Positions 52,915-62,124 of a DNA stretch of 64,000 bases are shown piece after piece. Origin of the DNA: Ruegeria arenilitoris (lineage in GTDB: Bacteria; Pseudomonadota; Alphaproteobacteria; Rhodobacterales; Rhodobacteraceae). Under the pieces are notes generated by a model. It ran no database searches. It was not told where the DNA came from and saw only the letters and a program-made list of their open reading frames with translations. The stretch is taken from positions 434,001 through 498,000 of the forward strand of contig NZ_WQHP01000002.1 in NCBI RefSeq assembly GCF_013035315.1. The letters run 5' to 3'. Position 1 is the first letter of the stretch. The number at the start of each line of letters is the position of its first letter. Made by a program: the position numbers and the translations under genes.

Positions 52915-54693
52915 ATGAAACGCAAGGTTATTCTTGTCATAGTCGCAGTGATCGCAATTGGGTTTGTAGCCGTACTGGGAAAAAAATTTTTGGACCAGAA
53001 TCGGAACCAAATTGCTTGGTGGGTTCAAGCTGGCGCACCAGATATTTCGGATGTCATGGTAACAATGCCAGACGGGGTCCGCCTTGCGACTGATGTTTAT
53101 TTTCCGGGTGCGTCCGGCCCTCGACCTACGGTGCTAATGCGCCTTCCCTATGGCAAAAGATATTATGGAGAAGTGCGGTTTTGGGTGGGGGAACTGACGC
53201 GCCGGGGCTTCGTTGTCGTTGCCCAAGACATGCGTGGGCGACACGGTTCAGAGGGGATTTTTGCGCCCTATCCCAATGCAGGTCCAGACGGTGTCGCTAC
53301 ATTGGACTGGATCATTAACCAACCATGGTCGAACGGTCGAGTCGGCACACTGGGCTGTTCAGCCTTAGGAGAATCCCAACTCATGCTGGCAGTTCAAGGT
53401 CATCCAGCACTTCATGCCATAGTTCCAATCGCAGCCGGTGGCGCGGTAGGCTCAGTCGATGGAAAAAACGCCTTCTTTAGCGCATTCGAAGGCGGGGTAT
53501 TCAATCTTGCGCTCAGCGTCGGTTGGTTTGGCGCTGAGGGCGGAAAATCCGCGCCCGTGTCGAGCCATCGTCCTATCGACCCCAGCCCGGTACTCGAGCG
53601 TCTTCCTGTGGAGGGCCTTGTCGCGAAACTTCGCCCTGACAACACTGATTATGAAGCGTTCTTACAGAACTTCGAGAATCCGCAGTATTGGCGAGATGCA
53701 GGTTACATTACGGGCGACGAAAACTTTGCGGTGCCAGCCCTGTTCATTGATACATGGCACGATCCCGGAATAGACTCGAGCCTGACATTGGCAAAAACGC
53801 TGCAAGCGTCAGGAGCATCCGTAAAAACGATCATCGGCGCAGGAACGCACTGCAATTACCTCGGCACGGATGATGTTACGGTCGTAGGAGACCTGACAGT
53901 CTCGCCAGATCGACACATCGGCTATGTCGACCTCATTAGCCAGTTTCTTGCTTGGCATCTGGCGGATGGACCCGCTGTCGATCTACCCGCATACACGTAT
54001 TTCACACTCGTCGAGAACAAGTGGCGCGAGGCCGACAGCTGGCCGCCTGCACACGCAATTCAACGTCAATTGTTTTTGAGTGCTAATCAGGCTCTAGTTT
54101 GGGAGAAAAGCGGCATTTCGGACTTTGTGCATGCCTTCTTATCTGACCCCGACAATCCTGTTCCGTCTATCGGCGGCCCGCTTTGCTGCACTGGTAATCC
54201 AGAAGATCGTGAGGGACCCGTGTTCCAGAATTCGATCGAGTCACGAAATGATTTGCTGTTATTTTCGTCAGCGCCTTTGGAAAATCCGGTAACCATAGCA
54301 GGCCCAATCCAGGCAAAACTACGTATCAGTGTTTCAACTCCGGATTCCGACCTGATTTTGCGCCTTACAGACGTGGACACGCGAGGAAATTCGCTTCTAG
54401 TACAAGAAGGTGCATTGAGATTGCGGTACAGGGATAGTTTTCAAACGCCCGAACTGTTGGTACCTGGAGAGGTCTACGAAGTGACAGTCGACATGCGCCA
54501 AATCGCTTACAAGTTTGACGTTGGTCATCAAATTCGATTGCATTTGGCGGGCTCCAGTTTTCCTCGGCTTTCAAGAAATACCAATACCGGCGGACCAATC
54601 TATTCTGAGACCGGCTTTAGGGTGGCTGAGATTTCTGTACGCAGCGATTCAAATGCGCCGTCCGCTTTGATCCTGCAGATCCTACCAGATTGA
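52915..54693 (+). CDS. CocE/NonD-family hydrolase, membrane-anchored
   Basis: A 592-residue X-Pro dipeptidyl-peptidase/cocaine esterase-like hydrolase. An uncleaved signal or anchor helix covers residues 4-22 (VILVIVAVIAIGFVAVLG). The alpha/beta-hydrolase part has MPDGVRLATDVYFP, VVAQDMRGRHGSEG, the nucleophile elbow GTLGCSALGESQ (Ser in GCSALG), a candidate Asp in DTWHDPG and His in GAGTHCNYLG. The C-terminal third is the family's jelly-roll domain (PVTIAGPIQAKLRISVSTPD). It faces the periplasm and may cleave an ester or amide on the glycan or on a product of the NRPS-like protein. Confidence 0.83.
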   Translation: MKRKVILVIVAVIAIGFVAVLGKKFLDQNRNQIAWWVQAGAPDISDVMVTMPDGVRLATDVYFPGASGPRPTVLMRLPYGKRYYGEVRFWVGELTRRGFVVVAQDMRGRHGSEGIFAPYPNAGPDGVATLDWIINQPWSNGRVGTLGCSALGESQLMLAVQGHPALHAIVPIAAGGAVGSVDGKNAFFSAFEGGVFNLALSVGWFGAEGGKSAPVSSHRPIDPSPVLERLPVEGLVAKLRPDNTDYEAFLQNFENPQYWRDAGYITGDENFAVPALFIDTWHDPGIDSSLTLAKTLQASGASVKTIIGAGTHCNYLGTDDVTVVGDLTVSPDRHIGYVDLISQFLAWHLADGPAVDLPAYTYFTLVENKWREADSWPPAHAIQRQLFLSANQALVWEKSGISDFVHAFLSDPDNPVPSIGGPLCCTGNPEDREGPVFQNSIESRNDLLLFSSAPLENPVTIAGPIQAKLRISVSTPDSDLILRLTDVDTRGNSLLVQEGALRLRYRDSFQTPELLVPGEVYEVTVDMRQIAYKFDVGHQIRLHLAGSSFPRLSRNTNTGGPIYSETGFRVAEISVRSDSNAPSALILQILPD

Positions 54694-54717
54694 AGAAGGT
54701 CCGAAAGAGCCCGACAA

Positions 54718-55815
54718 TTAGCGACCACAACCGCTAAGAACAGTTTCTACAACGTCAGAAAATTCGCGACGAAACCGATCGGCTCCAAACCCTCTTGCGT
54801 GTTCGCTGATGTCCGCGAAACGGAATTGAATGTTTTCAAACAGACGAATTGAATCGATGATCGATTCAGTTGATTGCGTGTCAAAGAACAAACCTGTTCG
54901 ACCTTCTACAACGCTGTCGCGTACACCCCCTCGACCGTAGGCCAGCACGGGTGTTCCGCAGGCCATGGCTTCGACCGGGACGATGCCAAAGTCTTCTTCG
55001 GCCGGGAAAATCAGCGCCTTAGCGGTTTGATACAGACCCGGCAAGTCCGCACTGGGAACCCGGCCCAGCAACTTTACGTTCGGGGGTAGATTCCGCTCCA
55101 ATTCGGACCGCTGGCTGCCGTCCCCTACGACGACCAGATGTCGGTCGAAACCTCGGAACGCCTCTATCACCAAGTCTGCCTTTTTGTAGGGAACCAGCTC
55201 AGAGACAAACAGATAGTGGCTACGGTCGCTGGTTTTTTCAGGTAGGCGATAGGCATCAAGATCGACAGGTGGATGCACAACCTGTGCGTCGCGGTGATAG
55301 TACCGGCGGATCCTCTGTGCCACAAAATTGGAGTTGGCCACAAACTTGTCGACACGGGCTGCGGTGCTGACATCCCAAATTCTGAGCCTGTGTGCGAGAT
55401 GCGAGAAATACAGCCGCTCGACGCGAGACAACCGACTACTATAGGCTCCGTACTGATCCCATATGTATCGCATCGGTGAATGCGTGTAGCAGATATGAGG
55501 CGTCCCCGGCGGCGCAATGATACCTTTGGCCGGACCACTCTCGGAGGAGATGATCAAGTCGTAGCCTGACAAATCCAGCTCTTCGAGCGCGCGGGGCATG
55601 AACCCAAGGTATTTCTGGTAGTGGCGCCGTGCGCCCGGAAACTTGCCAATAAAAGTTTCTTGGATGGGTCGGCTTCTCAGAAGTGGCGACAATTTGTCCG
55701 GATCGGCAACATGCGTGAACAAGTCTGCCTGTGGGTACAGATTGACCAACTGTTCCAACACGCGCTCGCCGCCACGCATTCCAGTCAACCAATAGTGAAC
55801 AAGGGCAACTTTCAT
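54718..55815 (-). CDS. Glycosyltransferase family 4 protein
   Basis: A 365-residue GT-B glycosyltransferase. The N-terminus MKVALVHYWLTGMRGGERVL is typical of GT4 enzymes in polysaccharide loci; SESGPAKGIIAPPGTPHICY follows. The C-terminal donor domain has FVSELVPYKKADLVIEAF, VVVGDGSQRSELE and PAEEDFGIVPVEAMACGTPVLAY. The start is ATG 55815; eight codons upstream (FCTNCEV) look non-coding. It lies 29 bp after the Wzc-like kinase gene in the same minus-strand run. Confidence 0.88.
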   Translation of the reverse strand: MKVALVHYWLTGMRGGERVLEQLVNLYPQADLFTHVADPDKLSPLLRSRPIQETFIGKFPGARRHYQKYLGFMPRALEELDLSGYDLIISSESGPAKGIIAPPGTPHICYTHSPMRYIWDQYGAYSSRLSRVERLYFSHLAHRLRIWDVSTAARVDKFVANSNFVAQRIRRYYHRDAQVVHPPVDLDAYRLPEKTSDRSHYLFVSELVPYKKADLVIEAFRGFDRHLVVVGDGSQRSELERNLPPNVKLLGRVPSADLPGLYQTAKALIFPAEEDFGIVPVEAMACGTPVLAYGRGGVRDSVVEGRTGLFFDTQSTESIIDSIRLFENIQFRFADISEHARGFGADRFRREFSDVVETVLSGCGR

Positions 55816-55844
55816 AACTTCACAATTTGTACAAAACACTCAAA

Positions 55845-58064
55845 TCAATAGTTGTACTTGTACGAATAGCTCCCAAGATCACGCGCAGCGACGTCCTGGC
55901 GGCGCACCATTGTCATAACAGTTCCGAACACCGGGTGCCCGTTCTCTTCGAGCCGCGCGATCGAGTTACGAACGACCTTGGCCGGTGTCTTGCCACTCCG
56001 CACGGCGACTAGAGTTGTGTCCGCATGTTTCGTGAGCAAAATTGCATCTGATAGATACAGGACAGGTGGCGCGTTTACGATCACCACGTCGTAGCGGGCG
56101 CTAATTCGGTTCAATAGTCCGTTAAACAAGTTAGAAGACAGCAAATCCGCAGCGCGCGCGCTTTGAGCTCTGGGTGAAATGACGTCGACACCAGCCAGAT
56201 CAGATCTGATGGGCAAGTCTTTAATCTTTTCGTTCCCATTAAGATACTCCACCAAACACGGCCCGTCCGACGGCAAGTCCAACGCTTCTCGAACATCCGG
56301 ATGGCGCAGATCCGCATCCAGCAGCAGAACAGACGTCTTTGAAGTGCTTACGACCCGCGCCAAAGCGCAACAGAGTGATGATTTCCCTTCAGCCGGAACA
56401 GAAGACGTGATCATTATTACTTTGGGCTGGCGGGATTTCCGCAGGCCGAACAGGCTGGTGCGAATGGTGCGCACATTTTCCATGAAGTGTGATCTTTCCG
56501 CGCCAGACAATTCTTGTCGCAGCCATCTGTACTTGCTTCCAAAGTGGCGGACGTATGGCAACAGAGCTAGATTACGACGCTGGGTCAGTGCTTCTAGTTC
56601 ATCAGCTGTATTCACCGGTGAGCGCGCCAGGTTGCGTAAGAAAACAAATGCAGTAGCCGCAGAAAGGCCGAAAACAAAAGCAGCGATCATGTGCAAAGTT
56701 TTCCGCGGGCCGGATGGGATAGAAGGCACCTCGGCCTGTCCAATTATACGCGCTTCAGGAAGTTGAAAATCTGCCTGTGCACTGGTCTCCTTGAATCGCG
56801 AAAGAAAATTCTCGTACACCAGCCGGTTGGCGTTTGCGGCCCGTTCTAGTTGCCCTAAACGTACCGACGCCTTCGCCAACGAATCTGCCCGCTCAGATAC
56901 TACAGCAATTTGGCTTCGCAGTGCGTTCTCTCGATTGGTGGTCACGATAACGTCGCCACGCATTTCTTCGATCCGGCGCCGCAGTTCGGAGTCAATCGAT
57001 TGGTCTATGTTCGCGATCTGCGCATTTATGCGAACCATTTCCGGATGCCTACGTCCGAGGGTGCTGGCCAATTGAGCCTGATTTGTCGTCAATTCCGTTC
57101 GTTGTTGAGTTAATGTTTCCAGTAACGGTGAAGTCACAACATCGGAAACCGCGCGCAAACCACCGAGGTTTTGTAGCGCCTCAACCTGGGAGAGCCGCAC
57201 TTCCGCATCTGCGCGCTCAGTTGAGCTACCCACCAACTTAGTATTCAATTCGGCCAATAGTTGGCTGATGTTTTCTTCATTGCCGTCCGCAATTTCGATC
57301 ATTTCGGCTTTGAAATCGACCACAGCTGCATCTGCAGCTTCAAGTTGTTCGCTAAGTTCTGCCAACCGGTCTGATAACCACGAATTGGCTCGTAGTGTTG
57401 CTTCCATTTTCGAGCTCAATTGGCTGTTAATGTATTGGTTCGCTATCGCGTTTGTAACATCGGCAGCAAGCACCGGATCAGTGTTCTTAAAGCTCACACC
57501 TATGACGTAAGACACACCAATCTGCGTCACAGACAGGTTCCCACGCACGTCAGAAATTACCCACGAACGCAAGGTTTCTATTGGCAGTCTTTCGGCAACT
57601 ACATGTGGCGGATCGCCTCCACGTAAGAGACGTTTTGCCTTGTCAAAAAGTCCTTCGCTCCGCGGCAAACGGGGGTCGTATTGTGGATGTTCCAATAGAC
57701 CCAATTCGTCGACCACCTGACCGATCAAGACATTCGACCGGATAGTGACGACCTCACCCGCAATAACTGAACTGTTCAAGTTAAGGTCAGAAACCACCTC
57801 CTCCACGGGCGATACACTTTCCTCGCGTGTATCGAGAATAATCTGCGCATAAGCGGTGTAAGTCGGTGAGACGAAGAGCAAGTATACGTACATCGCGATA
57901 GCGCACACTATCGCCGAGGCGGCAATTAGCCGTGCATTGACCCGCAATATCGAGAACAGATACATCACGTCGATGGATTGATATGCAAGGAAACCAGCAT
58001 CCGGTTTGACGAGACCTCCTGCTTCGCTAGTAATGGAAGAATGCGGGTTTCTACGCACGTTCAT
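55845..58064 (-). CDS. Wzc-type polysaccharide co-polymerase/tyrosine autokinase
   Basis: A 739-residue chain-length determinant fused to a BY-kinase. The first membrane helix is at about 45-65, a long periplasmic coiled-coil Wzz part follows, and the second helix with the PxxP-like SIPSGPRK stretch is near 455-485. The cytoplasmic kinase has Walker A (SSVPAEGKSSLCCA, about 553-565), Walker A' (LLLDADLRHP) and a C-terminal tyrosine cluster (GSYSYKYNY). Walker B reads VVIVNAPPV, with N664 where BY-kinases have Asp, which could weaken catalysis. It controls polymer length and export with the ExoF-like protein. Confidence 0.88.
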   Translation of the reverse strand: MNVRRNPHSSITSEAGGLVKPDAGFLAYQSIDVMYLFSILRVNARLIAASAIVCAIAMYVYLLFVSPTYTAYAQIILDTREESVSPVEEVVSDLNLNSSVIAGEVVTIRSNVLIGQVVDELGLLEHPQYDPRLPRSEGLFDKAKRLLRGGDPPHVVAERLPIETLRSWVISDVRGNLSVTQIGVSYVIGVSFKNTDPVLAADVTNAIANQYINSQLSSKMEATLRANSWLSDRLAELSEQLEAADAAVVDFKAEMIEIADGNEENISQLLAELNTKLVGSSTERADAEVRLSQVEALQNLGGLRAVSDVVTSPLLETLTQQRTELTTNQAQLASTLGRRHPEMVRINAQIANIDQSIDSELRRRIEEMRGDVIVTTNRENALRSQIAVVSERADSLAKASVRLGQLERAANANRLVYENFLSRFKETSAQADFQLPEARIIGQAEVPSIPSGPRKTLHMIAAFVFGLSAATAFVFLRNLARSPVNTADELEALTQRRNLALLPYVRHFGSKYRWLRQELSGAERSHFMENVRTIRTSLFGLRKSRQPKVIMITSSVPAEGKSSLCCALARVVSTSKTSVLLLDADLRHPDVREALDLPSDGPCLVEYLNGNEKIKDLPIRSDLAGVDVISPRAQSARAADLLSSNLFNGLLNRISARYDVVIVNAPPVLYLSDAILLTKHADTTLVAVRSGKTPAKVVRNSIARLEENGHPVFGTVMTMVRRQDVAARDLGSYSYKYNY

Positions 58065-59332
58065 TGCGCTTCACCCAAAGTTTCTGGCGGCTTCACAACA
58101 ATAACCAACAGATCGCCAGGTGACAGTTCTTCATCGGGCCGCAGGAGTAGCTTACGAACCCCGTTGCCTTCGCGCCGACGTACTTGAAATTCAAGCAGTA
58201 GTTCACTTTCCAGACCGGAAGCTGCATTCATCCACTGATCCAGCAATGCCAAACGATCTTCGACCGAATTACGATTTGAAATCAATTTATTAATCTCATT
58301 CCGAATCCGCTGGGATTCAGTCAGGCGTTGCTGTTCCAGATGCGAATCGAATTGGGACAAACGCCCCATGAGGGTCGTAAGTTGCACAATTGCCTCAGAT
58401 TGTCGCTCACGGTGATCCAAAAGGCTGCTTTCTGCCTGCGAAGCCTGAAGCTCGAAATTTCGTACATCGAATTTTGGGATCAGGCCTCTGGTCGCCAGGT
58501 CGATCATTCTCTCTAGCTCTGTTTGAGAAACAGTAACAATTTTACGCTGTACAACCTCACGCTGCCGCAGAATGGCGATCTGATTTTCAGCTTCCGAAAC
58601 AGCCTGCGTCAGAAGACCCCGCTGCGTCACCGCGTTCTGCGTTTCCAAGGCGATAACCTGATCTTCGTTTGCCTTGTGTTCGTCGAACAATTCGCGGTTC
58701 ACGCCTTGGCGCAAGTCAGATGGTAGATTAGACCAATTTAGGTTTCCCTCACCTTTTAGCAGCGCTTGTGACCGAGCGTATTGGGCGGCCAATAAACCAA
58801 GATCGTACTCAAGACTGTTTAGCGCGCCCTTCAAATTACGACGCTCCAGAACTCGGGCTTCTTCATTATTTGCCGAGATCGCCGGCCCCCCAGCCAGCCC
58901 TACGGCCTGCTCAGCTGTCATAAATGGCTGGTAATCAAAATTTCCTGGGTTCTGAACATCCCCCAAAACCGAAATCGGTCGGAAACTTGCAATCGAAAGT
59001 TCTATTGAAGGGTCCACAAAAATCTCACGCTGCACATAAGTGCGATGAATTAAGTCCCGCGCATCGCCCACCGCAATTGAAGACACCTGTAGACCACCGA
59101 TATAAGGCAATTGCACCTCGCCGTCGCGGCCGACGGTAAATCGCTGAGGCGGTTCATTGTCATCGAGTATATCAAGCTCGAGTTCGTCACCGACACTGAT
59201 CAAATACCCGTCAGGGGTTGTAGCCCAGCCAATACTGCTGACCATCGCTGCGCAAACAAAAGTGGAAACAGCGCATATGCTAAACACGAGAATTCGCGCA
59301 GAAGCTAAATCAGAACCCTTAAGCCAACTCAT
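58061..59332 (-). CDS. Polysaccharide export protein (ExoF/Wza-like)
   Basis: A 423-residue ExoF-type outer polysaccharide export protein. A signal sequence covers about residues 8-36 (ILVFSICAVSTFVCAAM), then a Poly_export domain (VGDELELDILDDNE, GRDGEVQLPYIGGLQV), an SLBB-like part (PISVLGDVQNPGNFDYQPFM) and a long coiled coil (about 170-380) typical of ExoF. An upstream open frame to 59548 lacks family features, so ATG 59332 is chosen. It overlaps the co-polymerase gene by 4 bp. Confidence 0.87.
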   Translation of the reverse strand: MSWLKGSDLASARILVFSICAVSTFVCAAMVSSIGWATTPDGYLISVGDELELDILDDNEPPQRFTVGRDGEVQLPYIGGLQVSSIAVGDARDLIHRTYVQREIFVDPSIELSIASFRPISVLGDVQNPGNFDYQPFMTAEQAVGLAGGPAISANNEEARVLERRNLKGALNSLEYDLGLLAAQYARSQALLKGEGNLNWSNLPSDLRQGVNRELFDEHKANEDQVIALETQNAVTQRGLLTQAVSEAENQIAILRQREVVQRKIVTVSQTELERMIDLATRGLIPKFDVRNFELQASQAESSLLDHRERQSEAIVQLTTLMGRLSQFDSHLEQQRLTESQRIRNEINKLISNRNSVEDRLALLDQWMNAASGLESELLLEFQVRRREGNGVRKLLLRPDEELSPGDLLVIVVKPPETLGEAQ

Positions 59333-59628
59333 CGAATCGCTTACAACTAAATAACAACTGTCACATGATACCGATAAATCATGGCCTGTCAGGATCGTTT
59401 CGCCCCATAATTCACGTAGTGTCGGATTAAACCTCACACTGTTGAGCTGCACTGGTGTTTTTTTAACAGTTTTGTTTGACTCAAGCGTCCGCTGCAGTGA
59501 CACTTGAAGTGTGTAATTAGTACCCGCATTTTGCCCTGTTCGCCGCATGCCGGAAGTTTATTGGCTCGTTTTAGCTTGCGACATTTTTCCGCGCCCAGGG
59601 CAATTGGGGATAGCGGAGTGTTTTTTGA
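59333..59628. other. Divergent intergenic region of the export and NRPS-like genes
   Basis: A 296-bp spacer with the promoters of the minus-strand exoF-like operon and the plus-strand condensation-domain gene. It is AT-rich with short T-runs near 59458-59475. No operator or RNA was recognised; the open frame crossing part of it on the minus strand is regarded as non-coding. Confidence 0.45.
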
Positions 59629-62124
59629 ATGAAGGCATTAAAGCATCAACAGGTTGTCGGAACCTTTCCCACTTCTGTTACGCAAAAACGGTGCTGGTTC
59701 ATGGACCAGATTCACCCTGGCAATAAGGGATTGAATCTGGCAATCCGATGGGAATTGCGAGGACCGGTAACAAGCGACATGGTTCAAACCGCATTCCAGA
59801 AGATTGTCGACCGCCATGAGATTTTTCGAACCCGTTTTATAGAACAAAACGGAGAACCTCTGCAGGAAGTTTTCGGACACGTAGATTTCAAACTCGATCT
59901 TGTGGATATCCGCAACGTTCCCGAAGAGGACCGCGCCGAACGCATCAACTCAATTGCCGTTGCACATTCCGAAGAACCATTCGATCTATCTAAGCCCTGT
60001 CTCTTTCGCGTTGCGATGGTGCCAATAGAGACAGAACGCGCCGCTCTATTGATTTCGGTACACAACAGCGTGTTCGACGGATTTTCCATCGGCGTCCTAG
60101 GCCATGAGCTTGGGATGCATCTCGAAGCGCTCTTGACCGGAACAGACCCTAAATTTCCGGAGCTCTCGCTACAATATGGTGACTATTCTATGTGGCTTGC
60201 TGATTACGAGCAAAGCGGCGGCATGGACGATGAGGAGGCTTACTGGAAACGAACGCTGGAAGGTATGGAGTATTTCGAGCTGCCACTTGACCGACCGCGC
60301 GCACCTTCAGAGCCTGAGCCGAGGTCAATCACTAGAGAGCTTCCGGGGGATTTTGAAACCTCCCTTTCTGAAATCGCGAGAGAGCTTGATACTTCGGTTT
60401 TTACCTTAGGTGTTTCAGCATTCAGTATCGCGCTGGAGCGATTTTCCGGCCGTAGCGACGTAAGCTTTGCCATTCAGGTTGCAGGCCGAACGGAAATAGA
60501 TCTAGAGCCGCTGATTGGTATTTTCACCAACCCAATTGTAATGCGTTTTGATATTGATGCGAACAAAACACTGATCGATCAAAGTCGCGCCGCGCGTGAT
60601 GTTGTGAACAGTGCCTTGGCACACCAGACGCTGCCGTTCGACAAGCTAGTTAAAGTTCTGAACCCACCGCGCGACCCGTTACGAATTCCGCTTGTTTCTG
60701 TCATGTTCAACCTTCAGCGCGTATTCTTAAACGAAAGGAAATATGGTGACATAGAGCTGGTCTCGGTTCAGTCACACTCACCGGGTACGCTCTATGATCT
60801 CAATGTCAATGTTATTGGCCGAAATTCTGGTTGGCGCTTGGCGATAGACTACAACGCCAACTTGTTTAATGAAGCGACGATCAAGACGTTCTCAGATGTT
60901 TTGCTAGAGGCGTTTCAGGCCTTGATGCGGCGCGACGATGTACCGATCTCAGCAATCGCGCCAAATCGTTCCCTTGAGGCAAATGCGGCGCCGCTTGAAC
61001 CAAAAAAGCCTAGGTTTACTGTTAAGCAAACACCTCCTCCTAACAGCGTCAAACCTAAACTGGCTGCCTTGTGGTCTGACATTCTTGCGTTGCCTGTTGA
61101 CCAAGTCGATGGAGATTTTTTTGAACTGGGCGGTTATTCTGTTCTTGCCTTACAAATGTTGTCGCGCGTCGGAGAGAATTTCCAGGCCCGGCCAAGCCTA
61201 CACGCGTTTCTAAGTGAACCCACCCTGGACGGTTTGACCGGTCTACTGGGGCAAGCTGAACCAGTCTTGGAAACGCATGCGACACCACAAGCGGTATCCA
61301 CACCCAATTCAATTTGGGCCATGGCCGAGCTAAAATCTTCGCCGGAAACCGCGCCGGTCTTACTGACGGTCAATCAGCCCTTCCTATATCAATCACTCGG
61401 CAAAGAAATCGAAGCCACTTGCGCCGTAGCTAATATTGGCGTCGCTGATCGGGCACAGCTCCAAGCTTTGTCACAAGCCGGGTTCGATCCAGCGATTGAT
61501 GCGGCAGCAGCACTGGTCCAAGGCCGATATGCTGGGCGCGACATTCTTTTGTGCGGACTTTGCGTCGACGGCCGCGTCGCATTGCGGCTCGCGGAACGGC
61601 TAAACGCTCTCGGCGAACGGGTGCGTTGCGTTGGTATGATTGATACTTGGGCTCCCGGCGCAATTGGCAGATTCACGCGGTTTCAACGTGCCCGTGATAA
61701 ATGGACCATTCGACTGCGCCGACTACGGTATTACCTCGCACTAAGGTGGCGCGGACAGATCAGCACGACGGAACTTCTCGGGCAAAACGATTTTCTGCAG
61801 CGAGTCTTAGAAGTGATTAAGCTGGTAAAGCCCACAGCACCCGCCGCCGCATTGGTCGACGACACCGTAGATGTTTTGGTGAAGCAAACACGTACTTACA
61901 AATTCGATACATATGACGGCGAAGTTGTTCTGTTTGTCACTCGATCGCAAGCCATGGTTCCCGAGGACGGCATTTTGGGATGGTCGGAACTCCTTCCAGC
62001 GGACACAGCTGTCTATCAGGTGAATGGCTGGCACGGCGACTCGCTCATGAGATCGGGGTTTGGCCGCATATCCGAAGTCTTTGATGCAAAGGCCCGCCGA
62101 CTGGAGAGCGACCGTGCCAGATGA
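59629..62124 (+). CDS. NRPS-like protein: condensation - carrier - thioesterase, no adenylation domain
   Basis: An 831-residue protein. Residues 10-440 form a condensation domain (RCWFMDQIHPGNKGLN, IVDRHEIFRTRF, QYGDYSMWLADYEQ, PFDKLVKVLNPPRD); the HHxxxDG motif reads H145-N146-SVF-D150-G, so the second, catalytic histidine is Asn. A carrier domain lies at about 470-540 with the phosphopantetheine serine S504 in FFELGGYSVLAL. The C-terminal 280 residues look like a thioesterase with GLCVDG at the nucleophile elbow (C645 instead of Ser) and H802 in NGWHGD. With no adenylation domain it must receive an activated unit elsewhere. The Sfp gene at 52159 can prime it. It overlaps the next gene by 11 bp and lies in a polysaccharide locus. 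Confidence 0.85.
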   Translation: MKALKHQQVVGTFPTSVTQKRCWFMDQIHPGNKGLNLAIRWELRGPVTSDMVQTAFQKIVDRHEIFRTRFIEQNGEPLQEVFGHVDFKLDLVDIRNVPEEDRAERINSIAVAHSEEPFDLSKPCLFRVAMVPIETERAALLISVHNSVFDGFSIGVLGHELGMHLEALLTGTDPKFPELSLQYGDYSMWLADYEQSGGMDDEEAYWKRTLEGMEYFELPLDRPRAPSEPEPRSITRELPGDFETSLSEIARELDTSVFTLGVSAFSIALERFSGRSDVSFAIQVAGRTEIDLEPLIGIFTNPIVMRFDIDANKTLIDQSRAARDVVNSALAHQTLPFDKLVKVLNPPRDPLRIPLVSVMFNLQRVFLNERKYGDIELVSVQSHSPGTLYDLNVNVIGRNSGWRLAIDYNANLFNEATIKTFSDVLLEAFQALMRRDDVPISAIAPNRSLEANAAPLEPKKPRFTVKQTPPPNSVKPKLAALWSDILALPVDQVDGDFFELGGYSVLALQMLSRVGENFQARPSLHAFLSEPTLDGLTGLLGQAEPVLETHATPQAVSTPNSIWAMAELKSSPETAPVLLTVNQPFLYQSLGKEIEATCAVANIGVADRAQLQALSQAGFDPAIDAAAALVQGRYAGRDILLCGLCVDGRVALRLAERLNALGERVRCVGMIDTWAPGAIGRFTRFQRARDKWTIRLRRLRYYLALRWRGQISTTELLGQNDFLQRVLEVIKLVKPTAPAAALVDDTVDVLVKQTRTYKFDTYDGEVVLFVTRSQAMVPEDGILGWSELLPADTAVYQVNGWHGDSLMRSGFGRISEVFDAKARRLESDRAR

